Source of the DNA: Asterella californica
Taxonomy: Eukaryota > Streptophyta > Marchantiopsida > Marchantiales > Aytoniaceae
Direction of reading: 5' to 3'
NCBI GenBank assembly: GCA_036924285.1
Contig: JAYKYS010000004.1
Location: 18,322,001-18,386,000 of the forward strand
Length of the DNA stretch: 64,000 nucleotides
The translations under genes were made by a program, and so were the position numbers. Below, piece by piece: positions 50,381 to 60,499 of the stretch (positions are counted from its first letter, which is position 1; each line of letters opens with the position of its first letter). The notes beneath the pieces are model-generated. The model saw only the letters and a program-made list of their open reading frames with translations. It had not been told where the DNA came from and searched no databases.

Positions 50381-52751
50381 TTAAGATAGCATGTTCGATT
50401 CTACTATATTTGGAATTGTAAATGGAGTTACTAACAACTCAGATTGCACGGAGGCAATCTCTACCTGATCTACTCCTATCGGAGCTCCTAACGCGGCTTC
50501 TGATAAGCTAGAAAGCCTTGCAGTTACCTCGGGTGTCACTGAGGTGGCTTCCTCCTCATCGTCCTTGGCTGGCTCTGCTGTCGCTGCTGCTGCGTCTTCC
50601 TCGGCTTCGGCTTCTGCTTCGGAAGACAGAAGCGTCTTCTGAGAAGCGGAGTCGACCGGTGCTTCTTCCGTCTTCTGAGGCACGGGTGCGGGACTAGGGA
50701 CCATGGGGACCTCATAGGGATCCGGGGAAGTCGCTTCCTCCACGCGGAATACCTGAGAAGACGGCTCGTCTTCCTGTCTTCCAGAAGACATCTTGTCTTC
50801 CGGAGCGTCTTCTGGAGTCTTCTCGGCTTCCAACGCTGTCACCACCAAGTGCACAGCGAGGTCGAACACCTCCTTCTCCATTCCGGATCCAGTCGATGGT
50901 ACTGGAGCATGGGAAGATGCGGTTGCAGGTGTCGGAAGCGAGGGAAGACCATAAAGTGTCTTCACTTCTTCTATCTGTCGATCCAAGTACCTGAACATGC
51001 TCTCCCGGCATTCCACCAACATTGCTTTGGACTCGTTGTCCCATCCTCTAGCTAAGGTAAGTAACTTCCTACCCGCGGTGTAGTTGAACTTCTTCCGAAG
51101 CGCTTCCACCGACTGTGTTAGCATCTTCTACACGGGCCTCTGCTGCTTCTCTCTGCGTCTTCTCAACTGCAGCTCGTGCTTCTGCGGCTTCTCGCTGCAT
51201 CTTCCATATGGTCTGCTCTTCTGCGAGGGCGGTGATCTTCTCCCGCACTCGGGGGACTTCTTGATTACGCTGCTGTACCCGCGCCTGCAACTCCTGGTTG
51301 CTCTTCCGAAGCTGCACCAGCTCCTTGGCAGAAGCGACTGCTTCCACCTTGTACCCGGCTGCAAGCTTCTCAGTGGTGCGGAGACTAGCTTCCAGCGACT
51401 CCGTCTTCTTCTGGTCTTCTCCCTGTCGCAGCAAGGTGCACAGGCCGAATCCAGGTTGTAAGGGCCTCTCCTGTGCCTTCGCCTTCTTCTCCAACAACTC
51501 CATAGCTGGCTGGATCTCCTTCTGGAAGTAGGCACTGAACTCCTCCAGTCGTCTTCCTGCGGAAGACAAGTTCATCTCCACCACTCGCTCCGCGATGTCG
51601 ACTTCGTCTTCGAGAGACAAGGAAGCCTCTTCCACCACAATAGCCTTCATCTTCTGCGCACGAGAAGAAGCTACTCTTCTCATCTTCCGGGGTGGAAGAC
51701 TCCTCATGGCAGGAGCGGCTCTCTTCTTTGCGCTTCCTCGCATCGCAGCAGGAGCACCCATCCATCCTTCGTCTTCTGGAGTCTTCGGAAGACTCCCATG
51801 CATTGCAGAAGCGGTTTTCTGCTCTGATCGGGTACTCAGCAGGTCTTCTTCTGAGTCGGACTCAGATCCTGAATGAATGAGAGAGATGGGTGTCCTCGGT
51901 ACACTTTTGGGACTCATCTTCCTCAGTGGCGTGGCGTCTTCCGACCCACTAGACTCGTCTTCCCTCACCAGAAGCGTCTTCTGGTGAGAGCCGGGCCTCA
52001 GTTGTGGCATCAGAGTGGGAGGGGGCGTTGCTGCTGCTTCTCGGTCATCGTCTTCCGAGGTCTCCTCCTTCACCTCCTATCGCTCCGTTGGCCCATACCC
52101 TGCCAGCTGATCTTCCCTAAGATCCCTCATGGCTACATACAAGTAGCAGAGGAAGGGCGTCAAGTGTCCTCCCGTCGGGGTACCCAAGTCTGCTAGCTCC
52201 GTCTGTACGTAGTTGTGGATGTACGCGCCCCAGTAGATAGGCACTCTGTCATCCCACACTGATTCCAGGAACTCCACGTCCTGATCTCCTAAGTACTTTG
52301 TCTTCTGCGCTTTCCTCTTGGGAAAGAGATGCAGAAACAACTTCGCCAGAAGTCGCTTCTTCGGCTCCCGGTAAGATTCTATCTTCCAACCGTTCCTCCC
52401 TTGCCTGTCTTCCATAAAAAGGCAGGTGGTGCTCCCAGGCACATGCCACGAACTCACGATCCTAGGCAAGATCTTCTTCTCGTACCAATATCCTCGGTTC
52501 TCGGATTCAGGCCTGTGAAAAGCCCTGCGCCACCAGTCTTCAGTCCAGGAAGACGGTCTTCCTCGAGCTACTCCTGCCTTCGCAGGTACACGGTTACGCG
52601 GTGGCAACGCTGCCCACACCTCCTCCAGAAGTCCTTGATCTGCGAGGTTCCAGTCCCACATGAAGAAGTCGAGACCCAACTCCTTGAGAAAAGGAGTGGC
52701 CTCGGTCAATTCTGCCGCTGGTAACACCAAGCCTCGCGGATGCATCGTCAT
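50381..52751 (-). pseudogene. H protein, most complete copy (about 780 codons, one stop, one frameshift)
   Basis: Repeated protein of unknown function. N-terminal globular region (residues 1-215): HPRGLVLPAAELTEATPFLK, DFFMWDWNLADQGLLEEVW, RGRPSSWTEDWWRRAFHR, KYLGDQDVEFLESVW, GGHLTPFLCYLYVAMRDL. TAG at 52074-52079 replaces a codon that is Gln or His in relatives. A disordered Ser/Glu/Arg region follows (SGSESDSEED, LPPRKMRRVASSRAQK). A long coiled coil covers residues 400-560 (KKTESLEASLRTTEKLAAGY, LRKSNQELQARVQQRNQEV). After a frameshift near 51120 come a conserved helix (SVEALRKKFNYTAGRKLLTL) and an acidic Ala/Glu-rich end. No RT, transposase or nuclease motif. It could be a gag-like ORF of a non-autonomous element or a captured host gene. 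Confidence 0.65.
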
Positions 52752-53058
52752 GCTGGAAGATCTGTTGCACTAAGCCACAAGCACTTACTATGAGCTGAAG
52801 GCTCAGTCCTTCCCAAGTGCCCACAGTCTAGCTTCTACTTCTCAGAAGACGAAACTAGTCTTCCAAAAGACAGCTACTACGTCTTCCGGGATTCTAACAG
52901 TACTTCCTAGATAGCTCTCGTCTTCCGAGCTATATCTAAACAATCTTATCTAAGCAAGGCCTCGCATGGATTACCACGAAGACAACCCACCTTGCATTAC
53001 ATCCTACTTCCTATCAGAAGATACAAGATTCGTGAAACATCAAGTGCATAACAGGTTC
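52752..53058 (-). repeat. H family 5' region adjoining family A 3' half
   Basis: Non-coding upstream region of the preceding H copy, matching 62190-62488 in reverse. On the minus strand it begins GAACCTGTTATGCAC right after the LTR end at 53059. GAAC equals the flank left of 3700. Confidence 0.75.
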
Positions 53059-53841
53059 TGTAAGCCGGCCTGTCTCTCACCCAGGGGTACCTCAGATGAC
53101 TAGGATTACTAGTGCACCTTAATTACAAAGATTCTATCATACCCATGCTCACTTCACTCAACACTCTGACCCGTATGGTCACATCGGTCCCTCTAATAGC
53201 GTTCCTGCAAACAAGTTCTAACCCCGCCTTCCACATTGCATCACATAGTATTCAAGGACTCCCAAGGTCTCCAATGCTCACTTTACTTATAGACAGGAAA
53301 ATGAGAGTGTCTTCCACCTTCTCAACTCCTCCTTATATACTCTACAACTTCTTACCGTGGTAACTTTCACTAAGTTACGTTACCTCATGGTAAGTGCGCA
53401 ATCCAAAATAGTAAAACTTCTAAAGGCTACTAAGACTTAAGAATAGCACACACATTACTTGTTCAACTTTACTAAAGTAAGAGATTCTCCTACTTTAGCT
53501 TTTGTAAAGTGTTAACTTTCCACGCTATCCAGTCGAAAGACGACAACACACTAATACGTCTTTTGAAGAGCATCTTTAGATCTTTGTGCATGACTTTTCA
53601 TCATGCATCCAATCAGCGATGGTCAACAAAGTCACATACTTTTGGAAAGCACTTGTCATATAGTGCCATAGTGGAACCTCTAATAGTTTCCTCAACTTAG
53701 TTATAACTATCTCAGCTAGTTATGACTACTTTTGATCACTCTAAATTTAGATCTTCAAACTAGAGTAACCTTTAAGATAGTCATACCTAATGAAATGTAT
53801 ATAAGCATACACACAAATAATGGGATACTTGTGGTGTGACA
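53059..53841 (-). repeat. 3' LTR of family A (783 bp)
   Basis: TGTCACACC...GGCTTACA on the minus strand. It is 16 bp shorter than the other two family A LTRs because of one deletion near 53650 and otherwise nearly identical. Confidence 0.94.
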
Positions 53842-56800
53842 TTTACCCCCAGACTTAATTTTCACTCCGTCCTCGGAGTGAAGTATCACGTTGATGGACT
53901 TCTTTAGCTTGTCGTGGTTCACTCGGTCGAAGAATGTACCACTCCTTTCTTGAAGATCGTAGGTGCCATTACTCCACACTTTGGAGATGATGAAAGGTCC
54001 AAAATATCGACGTAAGAATTTCTTTTGAACTCGCTTGTGCCTAATAGCATCCCATAACATCACCCACTCACCCTCTTGAAATGGCTGTAACTTCGTTTTG
54101 TTCTTCGCCAAGCGCTTGTCATAGCTCTTCTTCTGTTGTAGCTGAGCCATCTCAATTCGTTGAGCTGCGTCGTCTCTATTCTCCTCCAGCTCCAACAAGG
54201 TTTCTCCCCTCTCTTTCTCAGCTATTGGACCACCCTTTCTCTTCAGTCCAGCTTGCAAGGTCTGAAAGGTGGTTAGGTCGAACTGGATTGGTAATCTTGA
54301 TTCCAACCCATACACCATCTTGAAAGGTGAATATCGCGTAGACGTCTTCACTGTTGTACGATACTCCCATAGAACCGCATGAAGACGCTTGTCCCAGTTG
54401 TGTTTGGCCCCTTCCATGTCAGCATCCTTTGCTAACATTTGACACAAGGTAAAGTTTGTCCTCTCTACCAAACCGTTTGAACTAGGTTTATATGAAGTAG
54501 TAACCCTCTGAGAAATGGAGAAGTGGGTGCACATAGCAGTAGTCATACCACTCACAAATTCTCGACCCCTATCAGAAACTAACTCCAGAGGACATCCAAA
54601 CCTAGTAATGATCCGTTCGTACAGAAATCTACCCACCTCAACTTCTCCAATAGTTACAAGAGGTCTAGCTTCTACCCACTTCGTAAGATAATCCGTGGCT
54701 ACAACAATATACTTATTGTTGCGAGGGGTGCGATTCAAAGGCCCAACAAAATCTATTCCCCATTTCTCGAAAGGTCCAAGAACCGGAATAGATCTAAGAG
54801 GAGTGGAAACACTAGATTTGATAGCGAAAGCTTGACAAACATCACAGGTTTTACAATACGTCAAGCAATCTCTAAACATCCCCCTCCAGTGATATCCCGC
54901 GTCGAGTATCTTATGAGCCGTCAACTTGCCTGCGAAATGTCCTCCACATACTGGACCGTCATGGAATTCTTCCATGAGTCGTAGAGACTCCTCCTTGCTC
55001 GCAGCTCTTCTCAGGACCCCATCAACTCCTTCACGGAATAACACACCTTCCACCACCGAGTAAGGTTGACTTCGTTTCACCAATGCCTTCTTCTCTCTGG
55101 TCCGCATCCCATCTGGATAGACACCTTCCGTAACAAAATCCCAAATTTCTTGATATTCTATTGGGATAATAGAGTTGCTCAAGACCATCAAATCTTCGTC
55201 AGGAAAGGTGTCATCCACCGGCTCCTCTCCATCGCCATCGTAAGCTCTAGATAGCAAATCTGCATTCGCGTGTTTCTTCCCTGGTCGATCGCAGATCTCA
55301 TAGTCGTACTCTGACAATAAGAGCTTCCACCTCGCTAATCGTCCTTCGACCATAGGTTTATTGAAGATGTACTTCAATGCCTTATGATCTGTAACGATAG
55401 TGAACTTGCCTCCTATGAGATAATGTCGAAATTTTCTCAAAGCATAGATCACTGCTAATCCTTCTCTCTCTGTCACAGAATAATTTCTCTCTGCCTTGAT
55501 CATTTGCCGACTAGCATATGCGATAGGATGATCTCTACCTTCAACATCATACTGACTTAAAGTGCATCCTACTGCTATATTTGAAGCATCCGTATATAGA
55601 ATAAACTGTTTATTCCAATCGGGCTTAACCAAGATCGGAGCTGAAGTAAGAGCTTTCTTCAGTTCCTCAAAGGCGGCTAGAGCTTCTTCATCTCCTAAAA
55701 TCAACACGTAATCTACTCCCTTCTTCAGATATGCTGTCAAAGCATATGCTTTATGTGAGAACGAGAGTATAAACCTTCGATAATACCCCACCATACCTAA
55801 AAACTGTCGTAGCTTAGTGAGAGTACTAGGAAAAGGGAGCTCTAAGATCTTCTGCACCTTCTCTGGATCAACGGCAATGCCGTCCTTGGATATGATATGA
55901 CCCAAGAGTAACCCTTCCTCACACCCAAAAATACATTTCTCCGGATTGAGAGATGCATTTGCTACATCTAAACATTCTAAGACCTTCACAAGGTGCCCAA
56001 AATGCTTCTCCTTACTCCCGTAAACACAAAAGTCATCTATAAAATCTCTCACAAACTTTCCTAAGAAAGGTTCGAACACATTGTTCATAAACCTTTGGAA
56101 CGTCGCAGGAGCATTACACAGACCAAATGGCATGACTCGAAATGCAAACGTACCCCACGGAGTAGTGAAAGTGATCAGGTGTTGATGTTCTGGTGCAATT
56201 TTGATCTGGTTATATCCGCTATAACCATCTCCAAAGCTGTACCATTCGTTTCCCGCCACTTCTTCCAAGATCTCGTCAATGAAAGGTAGAGGATAATAAT
56301 CCTTCTTTGTGACCGCATTGAGCTTCTTGTAATCAACACACACCCTCAATTTGCCATTTTTCTTCTTTACGATCACAATGGGTGATACCCATTCAGAATG
56401 CTCCACCTCGTAAATGAACCCGGCAGTGTGCAGCTTCTCGATCTCTTCTTTCACCAGATCCGCAATTGGAGGACTCACTCTTCGTTGCTTCTGTCGCACC
56501 GGTTTGACTTCCTTCTCTAACTCGATACGATGTTGCTCCAGTGTGACCTCCCTCAGATCCTTGTAACTAAATGCAAATACATGAATGTATTTGCGAAAGA
56601 TCTTTTCGAAACAACTCTTCTCCTCTTTAGTAACCTTCGATCCATAACATAAGGTGGCAATTCTTCTCTCTACCTCCTCGGGAGTCAACGGTTCTTTGTC
56701 TCGATCTCTTTGCACTTCCGGAGAAGGAAAAAGATCCACTATGTTCACACCCACATTTCGTTCTTCTCTCTCCTCTTCTGACGATGTATTTTCAGATTCT

Positions 56801-57417
56801 GAATCTGAAGAATTGATACCTACATCAGAAGTAGTATCGACAACTTCTGACTCCCAGTAGTCCGATGTGGGTCGATCCGATTCCGACGTCCCAACTTGAT
56901 CTCCGAGCAATGGAACTTTGATTCGGTGGTGATTCGGTCCGATGCGTAAATAACCTTTGTGCCAGTTATCCGTTGCATGTACTGCTCGAAGCCAAGGTCT
57001 TCCGAGTAACATTTCATAACTTGACTCTTTCAAGATTTGAAATGTCATGTTTACTTGCACTCCCATTACTGACACACAAACTCTTTCCAGCACTCCCAAT
57101 GGTCTAACTCGCTGTCTGTTAGCCATGCCCACCGTGATACTAGAAGGACGAGTTGGTACTAGATCCAACTTCCTCATGAGTCGTTCTGAGATGGCATTTA
57201 CTGCCGATCCTCCATCGACAAGAACATCCGAGACATCTCTCCCATTGATACGAGCCTCTACTTTTGATGCCTTGTTGCACACCTCTCCTTCACTAGCATC
57301 TAAAGCACTCACACCGACAGTAGAAGGATTTACCTTCTTCTTCCGACCTTGTCGGGAGCTTAGACCGCTACGAAGTTCTTTCCTCACCGAAGGATTCAGA
57401 GCAATCAACTGTCCCAC
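53755..57417 (-). CDS. pol: Pol polyprotein of family A (intact; reads into the LTR)
   Basis: 1220 codons without interruption. Protease DVLVDGGSAVNAIS; RT RVCVDYKKLNAVTKKDYYPL and FIDDFCVYG; RNase H LYTDASNIAVGCTLSQ, EREGLAVIYAL and VTDHKALKYIF. Integrase zinc domain FHDGPVCGGHFAG...CDVCQ; catalytic GIDFVGP, SDRGREF and NGLVERTN. C-terminal module RRYFGPFIISKVWSNGTYDL. The frame passes the position where element F has its stop (ATTAAG versus ACTTAG) and continues about 38 codons into the LTR. All catalytic residues are present, so this is the best-preserved pol in the window. The start is not an ATG-defined one: pol overlaps gag. Confidence 0.94.
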   Translation of the reverse strand: MGQLIALNPSVRKELRSGLSSRQGRKKKVNPSTVGVSALDASEGEVCNKASKVEARINGRDVSDVLVDGGSAVNAISERLMRKLDLVPTRPSSITVGMANRQRVRPLGVLERVCVSVMGVQVNMTFQILKESSYEMLLGRPWLRAVHATDNWHKGYLRIGPNHHRIKVPLLGDQVGTSESDRPTSDYWESEVVDTTSDVGINSSDSESENTSSEEEREERNVGVNIVDLFPSPEVQRDRDKEPLTPEEVERRIATLCYGSKVTKEEKSCFEKIFRKYIHVFAFSYKDLREVTLEQHRIELEKEVKPVRQKQRRVSPPIADLVKEEIEKLHTAGFIYEVEHSEWVSPIVIVKKKNGKLRVCVDYKKLNAVTKKDYYPLPFIDEILEEVAGNEWYSFGDGYSGYNQIKIAPEHQHLITFTTPWGTFAFRVMPFGLCNAPATFQRFMNNVFEPFLGKFVRDFIDDFCVYGSKEKHFGHLVKVLECLDVANASLNPEKCIFGCEEGLLLGHIISKDGIAVDPEKVQKILELPFPSTLTKLRQFLGMVGYYRRFILSFSHKAYALTAYLKKGVDYVLILGDEEALAAFEELKKALTSAPILVKPDWNKQFILYTDASNIAVGCTLSQYDVEGRDHPIAYASRQMIKAERNYSVTEREGLAVIYALRKFRHYLIGGKFTIVTDHKALKYIFNKPMVEGRLARWKLLLSEYDYEICDRPGKKHANADLLSRAYDGDGEEPVDDTFPDEDLMVLSNSIIPIEYQEIWDFVTEGVYPDGMRTREKKALVKRSQPYSVVEGVLFREGVDGVLRRAASKEESLRLMEEFHDGPVCGGHFAGKLTAHKILDAGYHWRGMFRDCLTYCKTCDVCQAFAIKSSVSTPLRSIPVLGPFEKWGIDFVGPLNRTPRNNKYIVVATDYLTKWVEARPLVTIGEVEVGRFLYERIITRFGCPLELVSDRGREFVSGMTTAMCTHFSISQRVTTSYKPSSNGLVERTNFTLCQMLAKDADMEGAKHNWDKRLHAVLWEYRTTVKTSTRYSPFKMVYGLESRLPIQFDLTTFQTLQAGLKRKGGPIAEKERGETLLELEENRDDAAQRIEMAQLQQKKSYDKRLAKNKTKLQPFQEGEWVMLWDAIRHKRVQKKFLRRYFGPFIISKVWSNGTYDLQERSGTFFDRVNHDKLKKSINVILHSEDGVKIKSGGKCHTTSIPLFVCMLIYISLGMTILKVTLV
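53842..53854 (-). other. Polypurine tract of family A
   Basis: Minus strand GTCTGGGGGTAAA, immediately before the 3' LTR. It is also translated as part of the extended pol frame. Confidence 0.85.
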
Positions 57418-57429
57418 AGTAATGTTTGC

Positions 57430-57626
57430 TCATTGCTTACCCACGTCTTCCACCACATTGTATTTTGATTGCTCCATCGAAATTGTGAAATCAGTATTTC
57501 CCAATTTCTTCCACCGTTCTTTGGTTTTTGAAGAAGATTTGCTACTCCGAGTATTTTGACTTGGAGAATCATCCATCACGACTGGTTCTCCCTCGTCGAA
57601 ATGCGTCCTCATCCTCTTCCTCTCTT
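57430..57626 (-). CDS. gag: Family A Gag, C-terminal fragment
   Basis: About 65 codons (RKRMRTHFDEGEPVVMDDSP, SSKSSSKTKERWKKLGNTDF, EDVGKQ) ending at TAA/overlap just upstream of pol. Homologous to the last 65 residues of element F Gag. It is cut on the right at 57626, where H tail sequence begins. It supplies the part missing from 5690-6779. Confidence 0.82.
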
Positions 57627-58192
57627 AGTGTGCGCACTGTGCAGCTTTTGTACTTCTCTTGCACCGTAAGAATATGAGTGTGTGTGCATGTATATGCCTA
57701 GTGCGTCTAATGTGTGCAAAATCTTACACTGTATTCCATCTTATACCTCGGTTTGGAGGCGCAGGGGAGATCCTCTCCAATCCTCAACTACAACTAGAGA
57801 GATGGGCGCTGTCAGAAAGTTGCCACCCCACATGCAGTCGGCTCCATTCCTTGGTTAAACATGTGCTTTGCTACTCCTATGCTGCCTACTCTTCTACATG
57901 GACAGTCCTCTAAAATTACAAGTAAACTGCCACCTCCTAAGATAGTAATTTCGGGTCCTACTAAGTTTAGATAAGTCAACTTGTCTTCTGTGCTTGTTGT
58001 CTACTCTAATTGCTCGGATGCGATCTCCTCCTGATCTGCTCCTACATGAACTCCTAACTCGGCTTCTGATAAGAATGAGAGACCTGCGAATACCTCGGGT
58101 GTCATTGAGGTGACTTCCTCCTCAACATTCGTGGTTGGCTCAGCTGGTGCTGCTTCGGAAGACATAAGCGTCTTCTGGGAAGCTGAGTCGAC
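57627..58192 (-). repeat. H family 3' tail (minus)
   Basis: Matches 23080-23640 and begins within the tail (AGTGTGCGCACTGTGCAG). Includes decayed C-terminal H coding sequence (acidic, near 58010-58190). No independent gene. Confidence 0.6.
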
Positions 58193-59638
58193 TTATGCTT
58201 CCTCACTCTTCTGAGGTGCTGGTTCGACGCTGGGAGCTATGGTGACCTCGTAGTGGTCAGGGAAAGTCACCTCCTCCACTCGAAACATCTGGAAAGACAA
58301 CTCTTCTTCCTCTCTTCCAGAAGACACCTTGTCTTCTAGGGCTTCTTCTGCGGTCTTCTCGGCTTCCAATGCTGTCACTACCAAGTGGACAGCAAGGTCA
58401 AACTCCTCCAGCCTTCTTCTCGCGGAAGACAGGTTCATCTCCACAATCCGGTCGGAGGTGTCTTCCTTGTCTTCCAGAAGCAAGGATGCTCTTCCACTGC
58501 TGTGGCCTTCTGCTTCTACGCGCGAGAAGAAGCTACTCTTCTCATCTTTCAGGGTGGAAGATCCCTTCCCATGGCAGAAGCGGTTCTCTTCACTGGGCTT
58601 CCTCGCATCGCAGTAGAAGTGTCCATCCAACCTTCGTCTTCTGGAGTCTTCGGAAGAATCCTGTAGTTGCAGAAGGGATCTTCTGCGCAGCTCGGACACT
58701 CAATGGCTCCTCCTGTGAGTCGAACTCCGATCCAAAGTGAATGATCGAGAAGGAGGTGATCTTCCTAGGTACGCTCCTAAGGCCCATCTTCCTTGGTGGT
58801 GTCACGTCTTCTGAACCACTGGAGTCTTCTTCCATCATCAGAAGCGTCTTCTGATGAGTGCTTGGTCTCATCTGCGGCACTAGAGTGAGAGTCATGGCCG
58901 CTGCTTGGTCGTCTTCTCCTGAGGTCTCCTCCTTTATCTCGTGCTGCCCTGTTGGCTCATACCTTGCCAACTGATCTTCTGTTAGGTCCTCCTTGACCAC
59001 GTCAGGTAATAGAAGAACGAAGTAAGATGTCCTCCTGCCGAGGTACCTAAGTATACCAGCTCTGCCTGCACATATGTGTGGAAGAACGCGCCCCAGTTCA
59101 CGGGCAATCGTTTCCAAACGGCCTCTAGGAACTCCACGTCCTGGTCTCCAAGGTACCTCGTCTTCTGCGCCTTCCCCTTGGGAAAGAGGTGAAGGAACAA
59201 CTTCACCAGAAGACGCTTCTGCGGCTCCTGGTAAGCTTCGACCTTCCATCCGTTTCTTCCTTGCTTGTCCTCCAGAAAGAGATAAGTTGTGCTCCCAGGC
59301 ACATGCCACTTTCCCGAGATCATGGGTAGGATCTTCTTCTTTAACTCATACCCTCGGTTCTCTGCTTCTGATCTGTGGAAAGCCCTACGCCACCATTCTA
59401 CTGTCCAGGAAGACGGTCTTCCACGAACTACTCCTGCCTTCGCAGGTACACAGTTGTGGAGAGGCAATGCTGCCCAAACCTCCTCCAGAAGACCCTGGTC
59501 TGCGAGGTTCCAATCCCACAGGAAAAAGTCGAGATCCAACTCCTTGATGAAGGGTTTGGCCTCGGCCAACTCTGCTACCGGCAACACCAAGACGGTCTTC
59601 CATCGACATACTTCAAGCTCTGTTACACTAAGCCACAT
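58193..59638 (-). pseudogene. H protein copy with internal deletion (minus)
   Basis: From about 59600: VLPVAELAEAKPFIKELDLD, DWNLADQGLLEEVWAALP, RGRPSSWTVEWWRRAFHRSE, GKAQKTRYLGDQDVEFLEAV, GGHLTSFFYYL. Then a frame change near 59000, the Ser/Arg region (QMRPSTHQKTLLM), another near 58690, and LSSARRRLEEFDLAVHLVV. At this last point the coiled coil and conserved helix are missing: RRLEEF is joined straight to FDLAV. The parental copies share GGAGGAGTTC at both ends, so the deletion used a short direct repeat. Confidence 0.68.
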
Positions 59639-60499
59639 GCACTTACTGTGAGCCGAAGGCTCAGTCCTTCTCGAGTTCAGTTAGTTCAAATACAATCCAG
59701 CTTCCACTATCAGAAGACGAATCTAGTCTTCCAGAAGACAGCTACTCCGTCTTCCGGGATTCTAACAGTGCTTCCTAAGTTCCTCTCGTCTTCCGAGCTA
59801 TATCTAACCAATCCTAACTAAGCAACGCATTGCATGGATTCCTAAGAAGACAATCCACCTTGCATTTCATCCTACTTATTAACAGAAGATACAAGATATG
59901 TGAGAAGCAGAGTGTACAAAAAGTTCAGAAGACGGTCGTGGGCTCCTGCTGGGACAGTGACCTCCAGGAAGACTCCCGAGACAGCTTCTGATTCAATAAC
60001 GTTCTCGGAAGACTTCCCGCAGCCAGGCTTCCCTTCACTGGTCTCTTTGTCTTCTGCTTCTGACACGCAATCTAACCTCACAACAGACACAAGACATTCA
60101 CACTCTGTTCTTCCTACTTCTCATCTCTAATACACACTCAGAAGAAGCTTGCTGCATGATGAGAAGACATGACCCTAGATCATTTTCTCCAGATTCTGCC
60201 AGCAAGATTTCTCACAACTCTCTTTTAAGTTCGGGAAGAAGAAGGAATAAGCTGCTATGGGTCTGACAGAAGAAATCCGTAAAGGACCCTCACGTCTTCT
60301 CTCGCATTCTGTCAGCCTTTCCAGTCTTCTAGTTTCTCTAGGAAGATGTGGATTTGAGAAGCTCGGAAGATCGGGAGGCACAGGCCTGGTTCTCAACTTC
60401 CAGCTTCTCGAAACAACAAACAACTCACCAAGTCACTCAGGATTCGTACCAAGCCTCTCTTAACACAAAAGCTAATCCAATCCAATCTTGATACGAATT
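59639..60499 (-). repeat. H family 5' region (minus), truncated at 60499
   Basis: Non-coding; mirrors 61620-62488 of the facing copy. It ends ATACGAATT at 60499, directly against the terminus TGTGGTGCCCA of the plus-strand H copy, which suggests that copy inserted here. Confidence 0.62.

Larger units (their letters stand above)
53059..57626 (-). mobile_element. Ty3/gypsy family A, 3' half
   Basis: Minus strand: end of gag, complete pol, polypurine tract, 3' LTR. The 5' LTR, PBS, ORF1 and most of gag are missing; the break is at 57626. The 3' flank GAAC matches the 5' flank of the 5' half at 3700-6779. A 36-bp gag overlap is shared with that half. Confidence 0.9.
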
